A DNA stretch of 64,000 nt from positions 186,001 through 250,000 of the forward strand of contig NZ_JNWV01000007.1 in the NCBI RefSeq assembly GCF_000716535.1, in the 5' to 3' direction. Below the pieces are notes generated by a model. It saw nothing but the letters and a program-made list of their open reading frames with translations, had not been told where the DNA came from and did no database searches. Below are positions 19,684 to 27,966 of the stretch, piece by piece (the first letter of the stretch is position 1; each line of letters starts with the position of its first letter). The DNA comes from Streptomyces flaveolus. GTDB taxonomy: Bacteria; Actinomycetota; Actinomycetes; Streptomycetales; Streptomycetaceae. A program made the translations under genes and the position numbers.

Positions 19684-20541
19684 GTGGCGTCCAATGTCAA
19701 TCCCACCGTCAGGCGGCGCCGGCTGGGCCAGGAGCTGCGCAGGCTCCGTGAGCTCAAGGGCATGACGGCCGAAGAGGTGGCGGAGCGGCTGCTGGTGTCG
19801 CAGTCGAAGATCAGCCGGCTGGAGAACGGCCGGAGAAGCATCAGCCAGCGCGACGTGCGCGATCTGTGCGGGGTGTACGAGGTCGAGGACCAGCGGATCG
19901 TCGACTCGCTGATGGAGATGGCCCGGGATTCCAGACAGCAGGGCTGGTGGCACACCTTCGGCGACATCCCGTACAGCGTGTACATCGGGCTGGAGACGGA
20001 CGCCGAGTCGCTGCGGGTGTACGAACCCCAGCTCGTGACCGGGCTGTTGCAGACCCGTGCCTACGCCGAGGCGCTGGTGCAGGGCGCGTTGCCGGAGACG
20101 TCGACCGCGGAGATCGAGAAGCGTGTCCAGGTGTGGATGCGCCGACAGGAACGTATCACCGCCCAGGCCAACCCGCTCCGGCTGTGGGTGGTGCTCGACG
20201 AGGCGGCGCTGAAGCGGGTCGTGGGCAGCCGGCTGGTGATGCGCGAGCAGTTGGAGCACCTGATCGAGATGTCACAGCTGCCGCACGTCACCGTGCAGGT
20301 GCTGCCCTTCGACGTGGGCGCGCATCCGGGGCTCAACGGCCAGTACGCGATCCTGGAGTTCGCCGACGCGGCCGACTCCAGCGTGGTGTACCTGGAGGGC
20401 GTGACCAGCGACCTGTACCTGGAGAAGGCGCAGGACGTGCAGAAGTACGCCGTGATGTACGAGCACCTGCGGGCGCAGTCCCTCAATGTGGAGGCGTCCC
20501 GGAAATTCATCGCCGATGTGGCGAAAGAGTACGCCGACTGA
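19684..20541 (+). CDS. scr1: XRE-family regulator with DUF5753 (Scr1-like)
   Basis: A 285-residue protein from GTG 19684, with GGAGG about 9 bases upstream. An N-terminal helix-turn-helix (residues about 12-70: LGQELRRLRELKGMTAEEVA, then SQSKISRLENGR) is joined to a DUF5753 ligand-binding domain (WWHTFGDIP, YEPQLVTGLLQT, LPFDVGAHPGLNG). It is paired with the DUF397 gene downstream, the usual arrangement. In S. coelicolor the pair Scr1/Scr2 (SCO4441/4442) promotes antibiotic production; the symbol is given from that synteny. Confidence 0.85.
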   Translation: MASNVNPTVRRRRLGQELRRLRELKGMTAEEVAERLLVSQSKISRLENGRRSISQRDVRDLCGVYEVEDQRIVDSLMEMARDSRQQGWWHTFGDIPYSVYIGLETDAESLRVYEPQLVTGLLQTRAYAEALVQGALPETSTAEIEKRVQVWMRRQERITAQANPLRLWVVLDEAALKRVVGSRLVMREQLEHLIEMSQLPHVTVQVLPFDVGAHPGLNGQYAILEFADAADSSVVYLEGVTSDLYLEKAQDVQKYAVMYEHLRAQSLNVEASRKFIADVAKEYAD

Positions 20542-20670
20542 TGCGAGATCGCGCGAGGCGCGGGATCGTACACCGCCGGTCCACTCCAGTGGAAGGCTCA
20601 CCTGGAATATGCCATCCGGTCGAGTGAACGGCTCCTCCGCGGCGAGCAGTTGCCCGGTAGCGTCGATCAC

Positions 20671-20693
20671 GCCAACCAGTCGACATGGTTGGC
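20671..20693. promoter_or_regulatory. Perfect inverted repeat before the DUF397 gene
   Basis: GCCAACCA and TGGTTGGC flank a 7-base spacer, ending 36 bases before the DUF397 start. The position suggests an operator, perhaps for the neighbouring Scr1-like protein. Confidence 0.55.
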
Positions 20694-20729
20694 GTGAACC
20701 GCACTACGCAACTCGCAACAGGAGTGGAC

Positions 20730-20921
20730 ATGGCACTGATTCAGGGCGCTTCGGAGACGTGGATGAAGTCCTCCTATTCCGCGGGCAACGGCGCCTGCGT
20801 CGAGGTCAAGTCGCCCACCGCCGCCGAACTCGCCGTCCGTGACTCCAAGACGCCCGAGGGCCCGATCCTGGCCTTCCCGGCCGACGCGTGGAACGCCTTC
20901 GTGTCCTCGGTCAAGGCGTGA
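20730..20921 (+). CDS. scr2: DUF397 small protein (Scr2-like)
   Basis: A 63-residue acidic protein from ATG 20730, with GGAG 5 bases upstream. It has the DUF397 pattern WMKSSYSAGNGACVEV, then VAVRDSK-like LAVRDSKTPEGP and a C-terminal FPADAWNAFV. DUF397 proteins are partners of DUF5753 HTH regulators and are thought to modulate them by binding; some pairs have been compared with toxin-antitoxin modules. Confidence 0.88.
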   Translation: MALIQGASETWMKSSYSAGNGACVEVKSPTAAELAVRDSKTPEGPILAFPADAWNAFVSSVKA

Positions 20922-20973
20922 GGGGTTCTCCCTGACCCTGGTCCGTACAACAACTGCACACGCACCACCAGGA

Positions 20974-21013
20974 GAGCCCTCTCGACCAGTCGCCGTCCTT
21001 GCCGAGAGGGCTC
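20974..21013. terminator. Bidirectional hairpin between DUF397 gene and gpx
   Basis: GAGCCCTCTCG (20974-20984) and CGAGAGGGCTC (21003-21013) are perfect 11-base arms around an 18-base loop, placed between two convergent genes. Confidence 0.7.
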
Positions 21014-21052
21014 ACCGCCTTCTTCCGGGCCACCGCGAGGCCCGAGCCGTGC

Positions 21053-21559
21053 TCAGCCCAGCTGGGCCTCGATCGCGGAGACGACCTCGGCCGACTCCGG
21101 CTCGGTCTGCGGCGAGAACCGCGCGACGACCCGACCGTCACGGCCGATGAGGAACTTCTCGAAGTTCCAGCGGATGTCCCCGCTGTGCCCCTCGGCGTCG
21201 GCGAACCCCACGAGCCGCTCGTACAGCGGATGCCGGCCCGCCCCGTTCACCTCCACCTTCTCCGTCAGCGGGAAGGTCACGCCGTAGGTCGCCGAGCAGA
21301 ACTCCGCGATCTCCTCGGCGGTGCCGGGCTCCTGCCCGAGGAACTGGTTGCAGGGCACGCCCAGCACGGTGAAGCCCTGCTCGGCGTACCGCTCCTGGAG
21401 CTTCTCCAGCCCGGTGTACTGCGGGGTCAGGCCGCACTTGGAGGCCACGTTCACGATGAGGACGGCCTTGCCCGCGAACCGCGACAGATCCGCGGAGCCG
21501 CCCTGGAGGGCCCCGATCTCGACGTCCAGCGGGGAGCCGCTGTGCTCAGTAGTCGTCAT
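21053..21559 (-). CDS. Glutathione peroxidase-family thiol peroxidase
   Basis: A 168-residue protein of normal family length. The active-site region is NVASKCGLTPQY with the peroxidatic Cys, followed by VLGVPCNQFLGQEPG and WNFEKFLIGRDG, which supply the Gln and Trp of the catalytic set. Streptomyces lack glutathione, so it probably uses thioredoxin to reduce peroxides. Corresponds in position to SCO4444. Confidence 0.93.
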   Translation of the reverse strand: MTTTEHSGSPLDVEIGALQGGSADLSRFAGKAVLIVNVASKCGLTPQYTGLEKLQERYAEQGFTVLGVPCNQFLGQEPGTAEEIAEFCSATYGVTFPLTEKVEVNGAGRHPLYERLVGFADAEGHSGDIRWNFEKFLIGRDGRVVARFSPQTEPESAEVVSAIEAQLG

Positions 21560-22053
21560 GCCCGGATGCTAGCCCCGCCGGCCCCCGCCCCCCTGCCCGG
21601 CCTCACCCAGACACCCCCGCCTCCCCTGCGCGGCCCTGCCCCGGCCTCCTCAGCGGCCTCGCCACGGCCCACCTCCGGGGCCGCACCCTGGTTTACCTCC
21701 GGGAGCCTCGCCCCGGCCTCCTCCGCGGCCGCACCCTGGCCCACCTCCGGGGCCTCGCCCCAGCCTCTTCGCCCGGCCCGCCTCGTACGTCACAGGCCCC
21801 TTTGCCCGCCTCGCCCACACCACCGACTCTCCTGCGCGGCCCTGCCCCGCCCTCCTCCGCGGCCGCACCCTGGCCCACCTCCGGGGGCCTCATCCCAGCC
21901 TCTTCGCCCGGCCCCGCCCCGTACGTCACGGGCCTCTTTGCTCGGCCTCGCCCAGACGACACCGATTGCCCGTCTCGCCCAAGACGCCACCGGCTCCTCA
22001 CCTCCGGTCCCCGGCTCCCCATGTCACCGGCCCCCGGCTCCCGGCTCCCCACG
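21560..22053. repeat. Non-coding C-rich region with 134-bp direct repeats
   Basis: No convincing gene. Two long imperfect copies begin at 21717 and 21851 (period 134) and share CCTCCTCCGCGGCC, the GCACCCTGGCCCACCTCCGG block and a GTACGTCAC block. Shorter related pieces lie at about 21610-21716, and short CCCGGCTCCC-type repeats at about 22010-22050. Confidence 0.7.
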
Positions 22054-23037
22054 TCACCGGCCCTCGGCTCCTCCCTGCCCCGCCTCTACCAGGACGTCAC
22101 CGGCCGTCGTCCGCACGTACAGCACCGACCGCCCGGCCCGCCGCCGGGTCACCAGCCCCGCCTCCCGGAGCACCTTCAGATGGCGGCCCACCGAGCCCAG
22201 CCCCTGCCGGGTCACGGCGGTCAGCTGGGTGGTGCTCATGGGGGAGCCGAGGAGCACCAGCACCGCGGCCCGGCCCGGTCCGAGCAGCGCGCTCAGCCCG
22301 GCGGGCACCACCCGGCCCCCGTCCCCGGCCAGGACACCGGCACAGGGATAGACCACTGCGTACCGCGCATGGTCCTCCCAGGCGACCCAGCCCATGCGCT
22401 GCGCGGTCACCGGCACGAACACCAGCTCCGCGCCGGAGATCTCGCGCGGCGGATACTCGTGCAGGTTGATCTGGAACCGGTTGTCCCCGAGCCACCGCGT
22501 GCCGCCCGGCCGGAGGGAGTCCAGCACGCTCGCCCAGCCGCCCCGGGTCGCCTGCGCGGTCCGCGCCACCACATCGGCCTCCAGCACCCGCCGGCGCCGC
22601 TGCCAGGACGGTCGTACGGTCTCCTCCCACACCCACTCCAGCAGTACGGCCGCCCGCTCGGGCAGATCGTCCCGGTCCAGCTCGGCGGGCAGCGGTCCGG
22701 CGAGGGAGAGCCGCAGGTGCGCGCGGGCGTCCGCCGGCCGGGTGGCGCGGACCCGGGCGATCCCGTTCGCAAAGCTCTCGCCGTCGCGGGGCGTGGGCGT
22801 GAGGAAGTCGGCGATCCACTCCCGCCCCAGCCCCGCCCGCACCAGCCGGGCCGTCACCGGGTCGGCCGCGAGCCTGTCCCGGTAGGCGGGCAGATGCGTG
22901 CTCAGCCAGGAGTGCTCACCGGGATGCGTCCCCTGCCCGGCGTGCAGCAGCTTCAGCCCGGCGAAGGTCTCGGCGAGCGGCGAGATGACGAACCGGCTCC
23001 GGGCCAGGGTGTCCGCGTTGAGCTGCCACCACCCCAC
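22054..23037 (-). CDS. ArsR-like winged-helix transcriptional regulator
   Basis: A 327-residue protein. GAGGAGG 5 bases before GTG 23037 fixes this start; the longer frame from 23118 would read through upstream repeats. The first 230 residues form an uncharacterised domain of the kind fused to ArsR regulators (VISPLAETFAGLKLLHAG near the start). The C-terminus is the winged helix: LGSPMSTTQLTAVTRQGLGS, then VGRHLKVLREAGLVTRRRAG. Divergent from the MFS gene, it probably controls that transporter. Confidence 0.85.
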   Translation of the reverse strand: MGWWQLNADTLARSRFVISPLAETFAGLKLLHAGQGTHPGEHSWLSTHLPAYRDRLAADPVTARLVRAGLGREWIADFLTPTPRDGESFANGIARVRATRPADARAHLRLSLAGPLPAELDRDDLPERAAVLLEWVWEETVRPSWQRRRRVLEADVVARTAQATRGGWASVLDSLRPGGTRWLGDNRFQINLHEYPPREISGAELVFVPVTAQRMGWVAWEDHARYAVVYPCAGVLAGDGGRVVPAGLSALLGPGRAAVLVLLGSPMSTTQLTAVTRQGLGSVGRHLKVLREAGLVTRRRAGRSVLYVRTTAGDVLVEAGQGGAEGR

Positions 23038-23062
23038 GAGCGCCTCCTCGTACGCCGCGTAT

Positions 23063-23118
23063 GGACCTCTCGGTACGGACCTCTCGGTACGGACCTTTCG
23101 CGCACGGACCTTTCGCAC
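23063..23118. promoter_or_regulatory. Four tandem 13-15-bp repeats between regulator and MFS genes
   Basis: Copies at 23063-23076, 23077-23090, 23091-23105 and 23106-23118. The first two are identical (GGACCTCTCGGTAC); the others are variants beginning GGACCTTTCG. They lie in the shared divergent promoter region and look like a multiple operator. Confidence 0.7.
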
Positions 23119-23168
23119 GACGGCGAAACAATAACGAGCCCGCTGCGGCCCGTCCGAGACTCCGGGAC

Positions 23169-24371
23169 ATGCCCAGCTACCGATCCCTGTTCCGCACCCC
23201 GGAGTTCACCCCGCTCTTTCTCGGCGCCGCCGCCCAGAACGCCGCCGGGACCGTCGGTGGCCTCGCCCTCGGCACGCTCGTCTACCGGTCGACCGGCTCG
23301 CCCCTCCTGTCGGCGCTGAGCATGTTCGGCTCCTCGCTGGCCCAGGTGCTCGGCGCGACCTTCCTGCTCTCCGGCGCCGACCGCCTGCCCCCGCGCACCA
23401 CCCTCGCCGCCATCTCGCTGGCCTTCGCCGTCGGTACGGCACTGCAGGCGCTGCCCGGTCTGCCGGTCGGCGCCCTGTTCGCCGTCGTCCTGGTCCTGGG
23501 TCTGGTCGCCTCCCTCGGGGGCGGGGTCCGCTGGGGCCTGCTGAACGAGATCCTCGCCAAGGACGGCTATCTGCCGGGGCGTTCGCTGTTCAACATGATG
23601 AGCGGGCTCATGCAGGTCGCCGGGTTCGCGACCGGCGGTGCCCTGCTCGCCACCCTCTCCCCGCGGGCCTGTCTCCTGCTGGCCGTTGCCCTGTACCTGA
23701 CGGCCGCGCTCGTCCTGCGCCTCGGCCTGACCGACCGTCCGCCCCGCGCCACGGGCCGCCCCTCGCCGTCGGCGACCTGGCACGCCAACGTCGGGCTGTG
23801 GTCGTCCCGCCCGCGCCGCCTCACCTACCTGGGCCTGTGGCTGCCCAACGGCATGGTGGTCGGCTGCGAGTCCCTCTACGTGTCGTACGCCCCGCACGCG
23901 GCCGGCACCCTGTTCGCCTGTGCCGCGCTCGGCATGCTCGCCGGGGACGTGACGGTGGGCCGTCTGCTGCGACCCGCGGTACGGCGCCGGCTGGCCACCC
24001 CGCTCCTGTTGCTGCTGGCGACGCCGTACCTGGTGTTCTTCGCGCACCCGCCGGTGCCGGTGGCGGTGGTCTGCGTGACCGTGGCCTCCGCCGGTTTCGG
24101 CGCGGGCCTGGTCCAGCAGGAGCGGCTGATGAGCCTGACCCCCGACACCCTGGCCGGCCAGGCGCTGGGACTGCACTCGGCCGGCATGCTGACCTTCCAG
24201 GGCGTGAGCGCGGCGCTGGCCGGCGCGGTGGCCCAGCTCACCTCACCCGCAACGGCGATGACCGCGATGGCGGCGGCCTCGCTCATCACGACGCTGGCGC
24301 TGTCCACGGCTGCCGGACAAGCCCCGCCGCGCCCCTCCGCCGCGCCCGTGCGGGAACGGTCTCGGTCCTGA
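23169..24371 (+). CDS. MFS transporter
   Basis: A 400-residue membrane protein with 10-12 predicted helices, starting at the ATG that opens MPSYRSLFRTPEFTPLF. Upstream in-frame codons to 23061 encode the promoter repeats and are not part of it. Loop 2-3 carries the family's basic pattern weakly. Probable drug or metabolite efflux pump, likely repressed by the divergent ArsR-like protein. Confidence 0.85.
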   Translation: MPSYRSLFRTPEFTPLFLGAAAQNAAGTVGGLALGTLVYRSTGSPLLSALSMFGSSLAQVLGATFLLSGADRLPPRTTLAAISLAFAVGTALQALPGLPVGALFAVVLVLGLVASLGGGVRWGLLNEILAKDGYLPGRSLFNMMSGLMQVAGFATGGALLATLSPRACLLLAVALYLTAALVLRLGLTDRPPRATGRPSPSATWHANVGLWSSRPRRLTYLGLWLPNGMVVGCESLYVSYAPHAAGTLFACAALGMLAGDVTVGRLLRPAVRRRLATPLLLLLATPYLVFFAHPPVPVAVVCVTVASAGFGAGLVQQERLMSLTPDTLAGQALGLHSAGMLTFQGVSAALAGAVAQLTSPATAMTAMAAASLITTLALSTAAGQAPPRPSAAPVRERSRS

Positions 24372-24548
24372 CATCGAGGCGCGGCCGACGGGGAGGGACG
24401 GCGGGTCCGGCATGCTGGATCCGTTCTGGCCGGGGCTCGCCGGGAGGGGCGTCTTCCGAAACGTCGGCGGGCGGGGCACCAGGAGTAACGTGGCAGGTGC
24501 GAGGCGAGTCCCGTTTTCGCCCCGGCTCTCCGAAGACGGGTGGTCCTC

Positions 24549-25049
24549 ATGGCCGACTCCCCTTCACCTCCTGTATCGCGGCGGCTGCCCAGCGGTGTCC
24601 ATGAGGCCGTACGGCCGGGGTGCGCCCTGCTGCGGCTGGAGACCACACAGTCGCGCGAAGGCGTCCTCGACGGTGCGTGGTGGCCGCGCTCGCGCGATAT
24701 CGGGGCTGAGCTGCCCGCGCTGCTGAGCGCTCTGATCGGACACCTCGGACCCGTGACCCGCGTGGGGCTGGACACCGCGGCCTGGGAAGGTCTCCCGACG
24801 CGGATCGTCGTGGACGACCGGGTGGTGCACATCGACTCCTTCCCGGTCGGCGACGACACGGTCCTGATCACCCGGGGCGACCAGGACATCTTCTCGCTGC
24901 TGGTGGTCCCGCCGAACGCGGCACCGGAGGCCGCCCGCGCCGCGATGGCGCAAGCGGTACGAGCAGACAACATCAGCCGAGCGGAACAGATCCTCATCGA
25001 CACCGGGAGCGGGAGGGACTCCTCGGTCAGCCACGCCACTCCATCATGA
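24549..25049 (+). CDS. DUF5994 family protein (copy A, plus strand)
   Basis: A 166-residue protein from ATG 24549 (GTG 24540 is an in-frame alternative). Family features are RLPSGVHEAVRPG near the start, LDGAWWPRSRD, VTRVGLDTAAW and a C-terminal helical tail. Function is unknown; the family often sits beside SpoIIE-type phosphatases and anti-sigma factors, as here. Its end overlaps the convergent phosphatase by 23 bases. A decayed copy lies at 27714. Confidence 0.75.
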   Translation: MADSPSPPVSRRLPSGVHEAVRPGCALLRLETTQSREGVLDGAWWPRSRDIGAELPALLSALIGHLGPVTRVGLDTAAWEGLPTRIVVDDRVVHIDSFPVGDDTVLITRGDQDIFSLLVVPPNAAPEAARAAMAQAVRADNISRAEQILIDTGSGRDSSVSHATPS

Positions 25050-26220
25050 GCAGCGTCGCGTCATCCGTGGTGCGCCCGCCCCGCCGCCGCTTGAGCGTGT
25101 GAGACAGCGAGCGCGTCACCGCCCGGATCCCGTGGCCGGACTTCTCCAACTGGTTCACACAGTCGATCAGCTGGTCCTCCCCGAACTCCTCCCCGCCCCT
25201 CTCGTGCTCCTCGACCAGTCCGTCGGTGAAGCAGAGGACCCGGTCCCCGCGCTCCAGCCTCAGCTCGCTGACCGGCGGCTTCTGGCCCCCCAGGCCGACC
25301 GGGAGGGTCGTCGGGGCGACCAGACGCTGTGCGACCCGGTGGTCGCGGACGAGGATCGGCGGCGGATGACCGGCATTGACCCACTGGACCCGTCCGGTCG
25401 TGGTGTCCAGCTGCATGATCTGCGCCGTGACGAAGTGTTCAGGGCCGAACTGCTTCGCCACGGCGCAGTCCATGAAGTCGTAGATCGCGGACAGGCCGAT
25501 GCCGAGGCGGCGGGCGTGGCGGTAGGCGCCGATGGCCACGGTGGCCATCGTGGCCGCGTCCAGTCCGTGACCCATCGCATCGATCATGACCACGTGGAGG
25601 ACGTCGTCGTTGAGGGCGTAGTCGAAGCTGTCACCCGCGACGTCATAGGCGGGTTCCAGGATGCCGGCGACCGCGACACGAGGCATGATCATCGCCAGTG
25701 GTGGCAGCAGGGACCACTGGATCTCCGCGGCGACGCTCATCGGTTGGCGGCGCCGGACACCGAAGAACAGGTCGGAGTAGCCGTGCTTGGTCACCAACAG
25801 GTCGGCCACCAGGCCGGAGATTCTCAGCAACAGGCGGCGGTCGTCGTCATCGATGCCGTCCAGCGTCACTGCCATGACGCCCACTTGATCGCCGCCGTCG
25901 AGCAGCGGCAAATGGATCCGTATTCCGTCGTTCTCAGACAGCTCGGTGGGGACGGCCTCGAGAAAGCAGCGGCCCGCCTCGGAGCCGTCGATCATCTGCG
26001 GTTCCCCGTCCGTGAGGCCCTCCCCGGGCAGGGGTACGAGCAGCAATTGGCCGTAGTCCTGCAACAGCACCTGCGGACGGCGGCCCCCCAACCGCTCCAG
26101 CACGTCGGCGACCAGCGGTGCGATGAGGTGGGGGGGAAGCTCGTGCGCGCGATCGAGAATCGCTCCCAGCAACGCTTCCCCGAAGCTCTCGGAGCGGTCC
26201 GCAGGCCGTTCGGGCGTCAT
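25027..26220 (-). CDS. PP2C/SpoIIE-type serine phosphatase with GAF-like domain (copy A)
   Basis: A 397-residue protein; ATG 26220 is favoured by GGGAGAG just upstream, ATG 26235 is possible. Residues about 1-165 are a GAF-like sensory region (LLQDYGQLLLVPLP). The PP2C/SpoIIE domain follows: AAEIQWSLLPP, VAGDSFDYAL with the metal-binding Asp, MIDAMGHGLDAA, HFVTAQIMQLD, WVNAGHPPPILV and LCFTDGLVEEH. Such enzymes dephosphorylate anti-anti-sigma factors and so release stress sigma factors. A near copy lies at 27967. Confidence 0.9.
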   Translation of the reverse strand: MTPERPADRSESFGEALLGAILDRAHELPPHLIAPLVADVLERLGGRRPQVLLQDYGQLLLVPLPGEGLTDGEPQMIDGSEAGRCFLEAVPTELSENDGIRIHLPLLDGGDQVGVMAVTLDGIDDDDRRLLLRISGLVADLLVTKHGYSDLFFGVRRRQPMSVAAEIQWSLLPPLAMIMPRVAVAGILEPAYDVAGDSFDYALNDDVLHVVMIDAMGHGLDAATMATVAIGAYRHARRLGIGLSAIYDFMDCAVAKQFGPEHFVTAQIMQLDTTTGRVQWVNAGHPPPILVRDHRVAQRLVAPTTLPVGLGGQKPPVSELRLERGDRVLCFTDGLVEEHERGGEEFGEDQLIDCVNQLEKSGHGIRAVTRSLSHTLKRRRGGRTTDDATLLMMEWRG

Positions 26221-26356
26221 CCGCTCTCCCGCCATGATCCGGGCGTATCGGTTGCGATGGGTGAGGCGACCAGGAGATCGTCCGTGCCGTCGCTCCACCG
26301 GGGGTGTCGACGACCGGCCGGCCGGCCGGTCACATGGCCCGACAGGTGTCGGGCCC

Positions 26357-26650
26357 TCACCCGAGTCCGTTTCCTCCTTCCGCCTCTCTCGTGGCTTCTT
26401 CGGTGAGGTCTTCCTCGGCGAGTGCCGGCATGCGCGGCGCCGGCACCGGGTTCTCCGGGTCGGCGGCGGCCGTCAGCAGCCGGGCGGCCACTCCGGCCGG
26501 CTCGTCGGGCGGAATCACCAGCAACTCTCAGCGTCCCACCGTTCCGCAGTCCGGGGTGGTGGCGTGCGCATCGGCGGCGAGGTCTGTTCGGACCCCACGT
26601 GGCCGGGCGCGATGATCGTCGACGGGGCGTCGGGCCGGGAGGCGGTCTCG
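26357..26650 (-). pseudogene. DUF5994 remnant (copy A counterpart of 29298..29813)
   Basis: The minus strand matches the last 100 codons of the intact gene at 29298-29813. About the first 70 codons are missing. A 7-base deletion after APGHV shifts the frame, and the Trp codon in GRWELL has become TGA. The original stop is still recognisable at 26357-26359. Confidence 0.8.
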
Positions 26651-26652
26651 TC

Positions 26653-26927
26653 TCATCGCGTCTGGTCGAGCATCTCCGAAAGGGCGCTCTTGATCCGCAG
26701 AGCCTTCTTGATCTCCTCGGGAAAACCTTCGAGCTTCTCGAACGCGGTGTTCGCACCCGTCCTGCCGAACAGGGCGACGGCGTCCTCCGTGTACTTGTCG
26801 AAGTCGGTGTCGAAGAAGAGACGGATCCTCCTCCAGCGCGGGTTCCGGGAAAGACGGGGCCGTACCACCCATGTTCCGGATGACCGGTCTCCTTGGGGAG
26901 GACGACTGCCTGCGGTCTGATCTCCAT
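26653..26927 (-). pseudogene. Small unknown gene interrupted by a frameshift
   Basis: ATG 26927 has an excellent AGGAG site 6 bases upstream and starts MEIRPQAVVLPKETGHPEHG. That frame decays near 26840 into low-complexity Ser/Thr codons. The other frame takes over with IRLFFDTDFDKYTEDAVALF, GRTGANTAFEKLEGFPEEIK and ends SEMLDQTR. A single shift near the GC-rich run at 26830-26850 would join them into about 91 residues. I do not recognise the family. A sequencing error or true decay are both possible. Confidence 0.55.
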
Positions 26928-27071
26928 GTCGGCTCCTGCCGCGTTCCCAGGCCGGAACTCACCTCCAGCCTGGCACCCGACGGCTGGGTGTGCCTGCTGA
27001 GCGGGGTGGAGGCGATCACCGGCAACCGCGGCGACCAGCGCTGTTGATCCACGCATCGGGTGGCGACGACG

Positions 27072-27593
27072 TCAGTGCGTCAGGGCGACCTTGAGGACCA
27101 CGATGAGCAGGCCGAGCACCAGGTTGACCGCTGCGGCGGTCACCACCGCGCGGCCTGTGGCCCCCGCGCGCACGGCAGCGACCGTGGACCAGCCGACATG
27201 ACCGGCCAGCGCCACGGCCAGGGCCAGCCAAGCCGCCCCTCTCGGGCCGATGCCCAGCAGGGGGGTGACGGCGACGGCCGCGGCCGGTGGGACGGCCGCC
27301 TCGACGATGGGCCACTCGGCCACGCACACTCGCCGGATCTCGTTCACGCCCAGGGGCACGTACATGATCCTCGCCCCGAACAGCCGGGCGAGCACATGCG
27401 CCGCCCAGAACACCACCCCGGTGCTCAACAGCAGGAGGGCGAGTTCGAGCCGGGGAAAGGAACCGAGCGAGCCGGCCCCGACCACCACCGAGGCCGCGAG
27501 CAGCGAACCGTACACGGCTCCCGCGTAATCGCGCGGCTCCGCAGTGCCGGCGTGCGATATGAGCGGATCCTGCGCGGGAGGCCGACCTTCCAT
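27072..27593 (-). CDS. Small membrane protein of unknown function
   Basis: A 173-residue protein from ATG 27593 with GGAAG directly upstream. Four or five hydrophobic helices are visible: residues about 30-48, 52-72, 95-115, 120-142 and 150-170. No family motif recognised. It lies between the two halves of the duplicated phosphatase region. Confidence 0.6.
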   Translation of the reverse strand: MEGRPPAQDPLISHAGTAEPRDYAGAVYGSLLAASVVVGAGSLGSFPRLELALLLLSTGVVFWAAHVLARLFGARIMYVPLGVNEIRRVCVAEWPIVEAAVPPAAAVAVTPLLGIGPRGAAWLALAVALAGHVGWSTVAAVRAGATGRAVVTAAAVNLVLGLLIVVLKVALTH

Positions 27594-27681
27594 GCTTCCA
27601 GTGTGGTCAGGCCCCTTGTTCTCTGCACTGCCGCAGTGGATCAGCACGACCACCCGGGGAGGTGGACGCCCTGATCGGACA

Positions 27682-27706
27682 CAGAGACCCCGGCGGGATT
27701 CGAACC
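27682..27706 (-). other. tRNA 3'-end-like fragment
   Basis: On the minus strand GGTTCGAATCCCGCCGGGG matches the T-loop and 3' T-stem of a tRNA followed by an acceptor-like tail. The 5' T-stem bases do not pair with it, so it is a fragment, not a gene. It sits 8 bases from the start of homology of the duplicated block. Confidence 0.45.
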
Positions 27707-27713
27707 TGGAACA

Positions 27714-27964
27714 CTGCCCGCGCTGCTGAGCGCCCTCACCGGTCATCTCGGCCCCGTCACGCGCGTCGGGCTGGACACCACGGCCCGGGTAGGGCTCCCG
27801 ACGCGGATCGTCGTCGACGACCGGGTGGTACACATCGACTGGTTCCGCCGGACACAGCACCCGAGGCCGCCCACGCTGCGATGGCCCAGGCCGTCCGGGC
27901 CGGCAACGTCACCCAGGCGAATCAGATGCTCATCGACACCGCGAGCGCGCAGGTGCCGCAGTGA
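27714..27964 (+). pseudogene. DUF5994 remnant (copy B counterpart of 24549..25049)
   Basis: Homology to the intact gene starts abruptly at its codon 55 or so (LPALLSALTGHLGPVTRVG). A deletion of about 67 bases after HID removes the middle and shifts the frame. The tail APEAAHAAMAQAVRAGN then reads in the other frame to a stop at 27962-27964. Confidence 0.8.
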
Positions 27965-27966
27965 GG

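Noticed and set aside
24412..24726. 104-residue plus-strand open frame before the DUF5994 gene
   Set aside because: No family motif; overlaps the supported DUF5994 frame.
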